Assembly: GCF_022024055.1 (NCBI RefSeq)
Contig: NZ_CP091788.1
Location: 310,001-374,000, forward strand
Direction: 5' to 3'
DNA: 64,000 nucleotides
DNA from: Prevotella sp. E2-28
GTDB taxonomy: Bacteria; Bacteroidota; Bacteroidia; Bacteroidales; Bacteroidaceae
Shown: one piece after another, positions 58,316-64,000 of the stretch
Layout: each line of letters opens with the position of its first letter
How positions within the stretch are numbered: the first letter of the stretch is position 1
Program-made: the position numbers and the translations under genes
Notes under the pieces: model-generated
Databases searched by the model: none
Told to the model about the DNA's origin: nothing
Seen by the model: only the letters and a program-made list of their open reading frames with translations

Positions 58316-58441
58316 AGGAGCAAGGGGCAAGGAGCAAGGGGCAAGAGATTACCTCCTTCTCTAAAAATGTATTTGCTTGCTTTTATTCTCTTTTCTATAG
58401 TTTTCAACTATTCTCTTGCTCCTTGCTCCTTGCCCCTAGAG
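58316..58441. repeat. Inverted pair of GGAGCAAGGGGCAA repeats
   Basis: GGAGCAAGGGGCAA twice in tandem (58317-58344) followed by GAG faces CTCTTGCTCCTTGCTCCTTG... (58413-58439), its approximate complement, with about 65 bp between. As RNA this would form a long purine/pyrimidine hairpin. Confidence 0.75.
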
Positions 58442-58445
58442 TATT

Positions 58446-58549
58446 ATTCCCAGCCTAGGACTATTTCGGTCCCAGCCTGGGACTGTTTTAGTCCCACCGT
58501 GGGAACAATTCAGTCCCAGCGTGGGAGCTAGCCATTCCTAAGGCAGGAA
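58446..58549. repeat. 22-bp periodic array of GTCCCAGCCTGGGAC-type palindromes
   Basis: Five small palindromes, TTCCCAGCCTAGGA, GTCCCAGCCTGGGAC, GTCCCACCGTGGGAA, GTCCCAGCGTGGGAG and a decayed TTCCTAAGGCAGGAA, begin exactly 22 bp apart (CCC at 58449, 58471, 58493, 58515, then CCT at 58537). The last copy abuts the stop codon of the gene at 58550. Confidence 0.85.
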
Positions 58550-60925
58550 CTACTTCATCTGCTCCAGCAGGCGAGCGAGACCTTCGAGGTCGCGAGGGTC
58601 TACCTTCAGGTCGAGCAGATTGCCGTTGCGGTCGAAGAGCTTGTAGGTGGGGAAGGAGTGAACGTCAAGATGGCGCTCGATGGCACTCTGTTGCTCCTGA
58701 GGCAGGTTGTAGTGAGCCACATTCGGTCCGCTGACGTTATACTCCTTGATGACGTTCTCCCATGAATTCTGAGGACTCTGGTTGGCCAGATAGAGGTACT
58801 GGATATCGTAGTCCTTCAGACGGGCGTACTCCTCGGTAGAATGACTGAGTGCCTCCTTGCAAGGGCCGCACCATGTGCCCCAGATGTCTAAGAGTACGAA
58901 CTTACCTTTGTACGGCTCAACGAGCTTCTTCAACAGGGCCTCGCCCTCGCTGAGGTCAGCCAGATTGTCTGACGATTTGAGCACCAGCTTGTCGAACTCA
59001 TGGTTCTCGATGGCTAGGTAGTGGTTGTTCTGCTTCTCCACCATCGCGATGCAGACGGGGTTGCTGACGAGGCTTTTCAGCGTGTCCAGCACCTCGGGGC
59101 ACAGCGAGCAGCGGCGGTTGTCAATATCCTTCCATACCATTCGTGCGAGATACATATCCTTGATGAAGGGAGTGGTCTTTAGTGAGTCGAGCAGCTTGAG
59201 GTGACTCTTCATGCTTTCCACTAGCATCTTTCCACTGACGAACTTCATGCCCTTCTGACCATTGAGAATCTTGCTCACCTGCGCTATCATGTCGGCATTC
59301 TTGGTGTTCAGCTCTTCGGCTACTTTCTGTTTCTCTTCATTCGTCGGGGCTTTCTCTACTGCTGCCGTAGCCTCAGCAATCCATTCTTTCCAGCGTTTGA
59401 GCAGTGCCATTTCCTCGTCGTTCGAGGCATATTCCTCAAGGTGATCTTGGGGATTAATGGATATCGATATCCTTATGTCATCGGCAGCATCACCCAGATA
59501 ATCTCTCAGGAAGGTGCTCAGGTCACGGTGCATGGTGACAGGCTCTGGCAGTCTTTTCCAGAACGTGTCATAGGCAAACTGTCGGGCATTCTCGGGGAGC
59601 GCAAAGCCCTTGGCCTTGAATCGCGCCTGTCCGAAGGCACGTGCCTGCTGCCAGAGCGTGTTGCCCTTTCGGAAGAGGTTGAAGCGCGTGGAGAGCGTGG
59701 GGTGCTGCTGGCAGAGCGCATCGATATAGGCATACTGCGCCGTGAGGAGGCTGTCGACCGAAACAATGTAGGGGTCGAAGAGCGACTCTTCGCCAGTTCC
59801 GTCCTGCCCATCGTCCAGGCTGACATACTTCCAGTCGAGCGGGTACTTGAAGAGTTCGTTCTGCAATCGGCAGTTGTCGCCCATCAAGTAGCGTCGCCCC
59901 TCCTTGAAGTCGTAGAGCATGAAGTAGGTCTTGCCAGGCTCGAACATCGTGCGGACGAAGCAACGCTCCCAGTCAATGAAGAACTCCGTACTGTTCAGCA
60001 CGGGAATTTTTGCTATGAAGCGTCCCTGCTCGTCCAAGTCGGCGCTGACAGACTGATGCTCGTCGGTGAGGACGTTTTCGTAGCCGAACTCAAAGGTCTT
60101 CAGGCTTTTGTAGTGCTCGGGCATATCCTTGAGCCATCCCACCACCGTAACCGTATCCATCTTATATCCGTTGTTGACGAAGTCGGTGCGGGTGTCCTTC
60201 GTGGGGTAGTCGGGCAGAAAGCGACTGGTAATCATCGTGTAGGCGCCCTTCTGATTGCCAATCTGAATCGTACGCGTCCCCTTTTTATCCTTGCCGACCA
60301 CGACCTTCAACTCGTCATTCCCATTGCTGAGTACCATCCTGGCCTCGCCCGTCTTAGGGTTTACCTCGCGCTGCTTGTAAGTCCAGAACTTACAGTCGTA
60401 GATGGCGCAATCATCAAGAAAAGCCATCTTCCAGTCGCCCTGCTCATCGCGCCAATAGGAGGGTAGCAGTTGTTTCCATCGTTCCTCCACGGGCTTGATG
60501 CCTTTGATTTGGAAAGCATTTTGTCCGTCGCCCTCGATGAAGTCGAACGATTTAGTGCCCTTTGGCAGCGGTGGGAAGTGGAATGCCATCTCGCGCTTGT
60601 TGTCCTTACCTGTCTGCACGAACTTGTTGAGCTCTATGCCGTCGGCCTTTACGAGCGGATAGCGCTGATTGTCTGCTTTCAGATAAGTATCGCCAGCAAA
60701 CTGGAAAGTGTAGTCGGGATAGTCGGAACGCTCTTGTGCGGTGATATATACCACCGTTTCGTCGGCTTTCAGTTCTACCTTCGTCACGTCGAGCGTGAGG
60801 TTGAAGAATCCGTCGCCGTAAGCGTTTCCAAACTCAGTGGTGGGGTTCTCCCAAACAATGTCTTTTGCTTGCCCCGTCAAGGCAACGAGGAAGAGTAATG
60901 CGGTTAAGATGTTTTTCTTATTCAT
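58550..60925 (-). CDS. Secreted TlpA-like thioredoxin-domain protein (paralogue 3)
   Basis: The start at 60925 (MNKKNILTALLFLVALTGQAK) gives 791 residues. It shares the layout of paralogue 2: an N-terminal region (DIVWENPTTEFGNAYGDGFF), a PSYWRDEQGDWKMAFLDDCAIYD block, a helical middle, and the C-terminal VLLDIWGTWCGPCKEALSHSTEEYARL with CGPC near 684. It lies 13 bp downstream of the gene at 60939 and must be transcribed from the promoter at 62661. Confidence 0.88.
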   Translation of the reverse strand: MNKKNILTALLFLVALTGQAKDIVWENPTTEFGNAYGDGFFNLTLDVTKVELKADETVVYITAQERSDYPDYTFQFAGDTYLKADNQRYPLVKADGIELNKFVQTGKDNKREMAFHFPPLPKGTKSFDFIEGDGQNAFQIKGIKPVEERWKQLLPSYWRDEQGDWKMAFLDDCAIYDCKFWTYKQREVNPKTGEARMVLSNGNDELKVVVGKDKKGTRTIQIGNQKGAYTMITSRFLPDYPTKDTRTDFVNNGYKMDTVTVVGWLKDMPEHYKSLKTFEFGYENVLTDEHQSVSADLDEQGRFIAKIPVLNSTEFFIDWERCFVRTMFEPGKTYFMLYDFKEGRRYLMGDNCRLQNELFKYPLDWKYVSLDDGQDGTGEESLFDPYIVSVDSLLTAQYAYIDALCQQHPTLSTRFNLFRKGNTLWQQARAFGQARFKAKGFALPENARQFAYDTFWKRLPEPVTMHRDLSTFLRDYLGDAADDIRISISINPQDHLEEYASNDEEMALLKRWKEWIAEATAAVEKAPTNEEKQKVAEELNTKNADMIAQVSKILNGQKGMKFVSGKMLVESMKSHLKLLDSLKTTPFIKDMYLARMVWKDIDNRRCSLCPEVLDTLKSLVSNPVCIAMVEKQNNHYLAIENHEFDKLVLKSSDNLADLSEGEALLKKLVEPYKGKFVLLDIWGTWCGPCKEALSHSTEEYARLKDYDIQYLYLANQSPQNSWENVIKEYNVSGPNVAHYNLPQEQQSAIERHLDVHSFPTYKLFDRNGNLLDLKVDPRDLEGLARLLEQMK

Positions 60926-60938
60926 AATCCTTACTTTA

Positions 60939-62618
60939 TTATTCATTCAACAGTTGATCCACCGTTACGTCATTGCGCTGCTTACCCTGCTTGTCGAAGA
61001 GTACGACGAAGGGAATGCCAGTGAACTGGAACTTCTCTTGCAGATAACCCCATTCAGAGCGCGAGATGTGGATGTGTTCGCCCTTGATGTTATTGGGTTC
61101 GAGGAACGACTTACACTTCTCAGGACTATCGTCGGTGACATAGAGATACTTCACGGGCTTGTCCTTGTTGGCTTCCAGCTCGTCGCGCATCTGGAGCATA
61201 CCACCTCGGCAAGGACCGCACGACATCTCCCAGAAATCGACATAGAGCACGTTGCCCTTGTAGGGTTCGATGATGCGCTGGAAGATAGAGTCGCCCTTGG
61301 TCATGGGCTTGTCCTCCACCACCTTAATCTCATTGTCCTTGATATATTCGCGGAAGGTCAAGAGTCCTTGGCGAATCAAGTCAGGATGAGACACTACGCT
61401 CATGGCTGCTGCTACCTCGTCGGCAGCCTGGTCATACCTATCGCCCAGCCACTTCAAGGTGCTGAAGGCGCTACGCAGATGGCACACCTGAGCACTGAAG
61501 TCGGTAGGGCTGACGTGCAGTTTCTCCTGCAACTCTTTCATCGTATTCATTCTGAACTCGCGAGGAGTCTGCGTCTTCTCTTTCGCTAAAGCATCGGCAA
61601 ATGCTTGGTTATAGTCAAAGGGCAAGTTCGCCATCGTTCTGCTCGCATTGATGGGTTCGAAGGCTGCATACTCTACTCGGTTGAAGAAGAAATCGTCGCC
61701 AGCAATCATCAGCAGGGGATTGTCTGTGAGGTATTTGGCACGTGGAGCCACAAAGCTGAAGTACTGCTGCCAGTAGGTCTTCATATCAGACGGGTCTTTC
61801 CAGCGAAAATTGCTCATGCCACGCATATAGTAGTCGCAGATATGCTCCAGACGCTGTGCAAGGATGTGGGTGCGCAGAATGTCGGAAGCCAAGGGTGAGC
61901 AGCCTGCTAACTCAGGCAGTCCATTGTTGGCCTTGCCGTCGTCTGTCACGACTCGACCATTCGTGCTAGCACGATGGCTCTCGCTGCTCCATCCGTTCAT
62001 CTGACGTATCAACTCGTCCAGCTGAGCCACCTGGTCGTCCTTCCATAGCATCAGCGAGTCGGGTCCCTTCTCATATACCTTGTTCGACCAGTCGGGCTTG
62101 CAGTATTTATCATCAACCACCTGCATCAGTCTGGTCACCTCGCCGCTCAGTCCCGTACCATCAAACGTCACAGCCTCCTCCTTGGTTTTCTTCGTGAGGT
62201 CAATGGCGACAGTGATGGTATCGCCAGGGCAGCCATATACCGTTCTTAACGGATAGATGAGCAGTTGCATGGGGTAAGGCACATAGACGTTCATAGAGAA
62301 CGTGCCGTCAGGTGTGAACTCGATAACGCTGGTCTTCTCCTTGCGCACGATGTAGTCGCGCATAATGACTGTGAAGCGGCCATTAATCTGGTCGAGCACC
62401 TCTTGAGGCACCTTCTCGCCTTTCGCCTCTTCAGGCACCACGAAGTGTCCCTGTACTACTACATTGCCACCATGCAGGCGGAATTCGCTAAGCTCTGCAC
62501 TTGGGTAGTTCATCATTTGTGGTACCTCGGACTCCTTCACTTTTTTCTTGGACTCTGCCTCTATACTCAGGGGTGCAAGGAGCAGAACAAAAATAATGGT
62601 TAGGATGGCTTTCTTCAT
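60939..62618 (-). CDS. Secreted TlpA-like thioredoxin-domain protein (paralogue 4)
   Basis: The 559-residue protein has a signal peptide (MKKAILTIIFVLLLAPLSIEAE), a different N-terminal region from the other paralogues (HGGNVVVQGHFVVPEEAK, a DUF4369-like beta-sandwich) and a C-terminal thioredoxin domain with VLYVDFWEMSCGPCRGGMLQMRDEL. Here the residues before the active site are WEMS instead of WGTW, and CGPC lies near 464. It is the first gene after the palindrome-bearing promoter at 62661, followed by paralogue 3. Confidence 0.87.
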   Translation of the reverse strand: MKKAILTIIFVLLLAPLSIEAESKKKVKESEVPQMMNYPSAELSEFRLHGGNVVVQGHFVVPEEAKGEKVPQEVLDQINGRFTVIMRDYIVRKEKTSVIEFTPDGTFSMNVYVPYPMQLLIYPLRTVYGCPGDTITVAIDLTKKTKEEAVTFDGTGLSGEVTRLMQVVDDKYCKPDWSNKVYEKGPDSLMLWKDDQVAQLDELIRQMNGWSSESHRASTNGRVVTDDGKANNGLPELAGCSPLASDILRTHILAQRLEHICDYYMRGMSNFRWKDPSDMKTYWQQYFSFVAPRAKYLTDNPLLMIAGDDFFFNRVEYAAFEPINASRTMANLPFDYNQAFADALAKEKTQTPREFRMNTMKELQEKLHVSPTDFSAQVCHLRSAFSTLKWLGDRYDQAADEVAAAMSVVSHPDLIRQGLLTFREYIKDNEIKVVEDKPMTKGDSIFQRIIEPYKGNVLYVDFWEMSCGPCRGGMLQMRDELEANKDKPVKYLYVTDDSPEKCKSFLEPNNIKGEHIHISRSEWGYLQEKFQFTGIPFVVLFDKQGKQRNDVTVDQLLNE

Positions 62619-62629
62619 TTCTTTTACCT

Positions 62630-62638
62630 ATCGGCAAG
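62630..62638 (-). promoter_or_regulatory. Extra half-site in the leader of TlpA-like paralogue 4
   Basis: CTTGCCGAT on the minus strand, 11 bp before the ATG, set in the same CTAAAAACTTGCCGATAG context as in the fic leader. Confidence 0.6.
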
Positions 62639-62660
62639 TTTTTAGTTCATTTTCATGTTA

Positions 62661-62692
62661 CAAAGATACTGATTTTTGCCGATACCGGCAAG
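62661..62692 (-). promoter_or_regulatory. Promoter with palindromic operator, upstream of TlpA-like paralogue 4
   Basis: On the minus strand TTG, 20 bp, TATCTTTG (62661-62668), with CTTGCCGGTATCGGCAA over -33 and spacer (plus-strand 62676-62692). The region is a diverged copy of the fic promoter and follows a duplicated upstream gene. Confidence 0.8.
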
Positions 62693-62705
62693 TTTCGGGT
62701 TGCTT

Positions 62706-64000
62706 TTATTTCATCTGATCCAATAGTTTTGCAAGACTTTCGAGGTTGCGAGGGTCGGCATTGACATCAAGCACCTTTCCGTCGCGGTCAATGAGTTTGT
62801 AGGTAGGCCAACTGTGGACTTGCAGAAAATGCTCTACAGCACTCTGCTGGTCGGCGGGCAGGTTGTAGTGTACGACATTCTCGCCCGTGACGTTGTACTC
62901 CTTGATGACATTCTTCCATCCATCCTCAGGGCTGCGGTTGGCTAAATAGAGATACACGAGATTGTAGTCCTTCAGTCGCTCATATTCCTCCTGACTGTGC
63001 GAGAGTGCTAATTTGCAAGGACCGCACCAAGTGCCCCAGATGTCGAGCAAGACGAGGCGGCCGCGATAAGGCTCAGTGAGCTTGCGGAGTATCTGCTCAC
63101 CATCGCTCATATTTGCCACATCGTCGTTAGTCTTCAGAATGCCCGACTTCGTGATGTCACGTTGCTGTATTTCCAGATACTTGTTTTGCAGCGCCATAAC
63201 GGCAGCTTTGGCAGAAGGCAGTTGCAATTCCAAATTCATCATGTTCATGGCAGCAGGGGGAAGGATGGTACGCTTCTCGTTGATGGCCCGACAGAACTGA
63301 CGTGCCAAAGAGATGTCACGCAGTGCGCGGTCGCACCCCACAGAGTCGAGCACTTCCATTGTCTGGCGGTAGCCAGTAAGATTCATCTCGTCCTGCAGCG
63401 GGTCTCCCATGCGGACTATCAGGGCGTTCAGCGTGGTGACGGTCTCGCTGGAGTTGAAGGCATTGATAAGGGAGTCGCGCTCCTGCTGTGAGATATCGTT
63501 CTTGATACCAGCCTCCAGTTGATTGTGCATGACGATATAATGATTCAACGCCTCACGTTCTTTGTCGGTCAGGGTCACCACACCTTGCTGTTCTAAACGC
63601 AGGGCCGTGTTTCTGAAAAGTATGCCCCAGTCACCTTGCTGCGTGTCTCTGAGGTGATTGAGATAGTCACGAATAAAGGTACTGAAGTCTCGATAGAGCG
63701 TATAGGGCTTGCAGGCTTTCTTCCAGAGTTCGTTGCCCACATAGTCCATATATTCTTTGGGAAGATCGTACCCAGGAATGGAGTAGCGGGCCTGCATCAT
63801 CGCTTCACCCTGACTGGTCAGATAATAGCCAGAAAGATAGTCGATGTATCGCTGTGAGAGGTTGGGATGCTGGGCCAGACAGTTCTGTAGCTTTGTCATG
63901 CTGGCAGCACGCGAGTCGTCTGTCCGTGCCTTGAACTGCATGGCGGTTATTTTGCCTTCCTCTTCCTTCTCAATACGGTCGCTGTTCCAGTCGTGCGGAT
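62706..64000 (-). CDS. TlpA-like thioredoxin-domain protein (paralogue 5), 5' end outside the window
   Basis: At least 431 residues are visible; the frame is open at the right edge (PHDWNSDRIEKEEEGKITA precedes the ATG at 63941, which is therefore internal). It is almost identical to the C-terminal half of paralogue 2, including the linker VKNDISQQERDSLIN-type region and LVLLDIWGTWCGPCKLALSHSQEEY. Differences are scattered substitutions, for example SWPTYKL for SFPTYKL and LESLAKLL for LEGLAKLL. Recent duplication or gene conversion is likely. Confidence 0.88.
   Translation of the reverse strand, partial: PHDWNSDRIEKEEEGKITAMQFKARTDDSRAASMTKLQNCLAQHPNLSQRYIDYLSGYYLTSQGEAMMQARYSIPGYDLPKEYMDYVGNELWKKACKPYTLYRDFSTFIRDYLNHLRDTQQGDWGILFRNTALRLEQQGVVTLTDKEREALNHYIVMHNQLEAGIKNDISQQERDSLINAFNSSETVTTLNALIVRMGDPLQDEMNLTGYRQTMEVLDSVGCDRALRDISLARQFCRAINEKRTILPPAAMNMMNLELQLPSAKAAVMALQNKYLEIQQRDITKSGILKTNDDVANMSDGEQILRKLTEPYRGRLVLLDIWGTWCGPCKLALSHSQEEYERLKDYNLVYLYLANRSPEDGWKNVIKEYNVTGENVVHYNLPADQQSAVEHFLQVHSWPTYKLIDRDGKVLDVNADPRNLESLAKLLDQMK

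Larger units (their letters stand above)
57983..58549. other. 567-bp intergenic region made up mainly of three repeat families
   Basis: Between the genes at 57389 and 58550 no ORF of interest is seen. The repeats at 58066, 58316 and 58446 occupy most of it. No consensus promoter for the gene starting at 57982 is visible. Confidence 0.6.

Noticed and set aside
58446..58549. CRISPR array with 22-bp period
   Set aside because: Repeats are small palindromes with 7-bp spacers, far too short for spacers, and no cas genes are present.

Overview
The window looks like a chromosomal segment of a gut or rumen Bacteroidales bacterium, most likely Prevotella or a close relative. The evidence is: many promoters of the Bacteroidetes type (TTTG or TTG, 19-21 bp, then TAnnTTTG); few Shine-Dalgarno sequences; a smalltalk-type peptide; NigD-like and TlpA-like secreted proteins; and several plant-polysaccharide enzymes (one CE8 pectinesterase, three GH43 enzymes). 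No replication origin, phage structural genes, CRISPR array or rRNA is visible.

Layout. 1-1553: end of an ABC permease and its ATPase. 1712-2157: tRNA-Pro(CGG) and tRNA-Phe(GAA) with their own promoters and terminators. 2177-8630: pectinesterase, then housekeeping genes (murF, folP, cdaA, pta-ackA). 8632-14883: lpxH, a four-helix-bundle gene inside a 41-bp inverted repeat, a DUF59 protein, an M3 peptidase, radC, a GT2 and efp. 15079-19951: rpmH, then a PASTA / RluD / Ddl / acyltransferase / NigD-like run. 19979-27773: a YqiA-like/HAD fusion, a candidate small RNA, and a TolC-MacA-MacB efflux operon ending in a LytS-type kinase and LytTR regulator. 28005-40582: fba; licD facing an ornithine-cyclodeaminase-like gene and a nucleotidyltransferase-aminotransferase fusion; two GH43 genes; metG; a HAD phosphatase; a cobalamin adenosyltransferase; a DUF2795 protein.

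40753-44900 is an accessory stretch: two IS3-family elements with -1 frameshift sites, a small lipoprotein gene that seems out of frame with its promoter-proximal ORF, imperfect tandem repeats, a 44-bp AT palindrome and a smalltalk gene with an overlapping leader peptide. 44906-49181 holds two neighbouring ECF sigma modules, each with a small single-pass membrane protein and a secreted or membrane-anchored protein.

49242-64000 is a family-expansion region entirely on the minus strand: five TlpA-like thioredoxin proteins (two nearly identical where both are visible), a Fic protein with an HTH, a CPBP protease, a GH43 and two secreted proteins of unknown role. Most share almost the same signal peptide. 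Three promoters here carry the same palindrome, CTTGCCGATACCGGCAAG, overlapping the -33 region, which suggests one regulator for several of these genes.

The strongest candidates for something undescribed are the inverted-repeat-bounded four-helix-bundle cassette with its dispersed GCTACCGC boxes, the palindromic operator shared by the Fic and thioredoxin promoters, and the nucleotidyltransferase-aminotransferase / OCD / LicD cluster.
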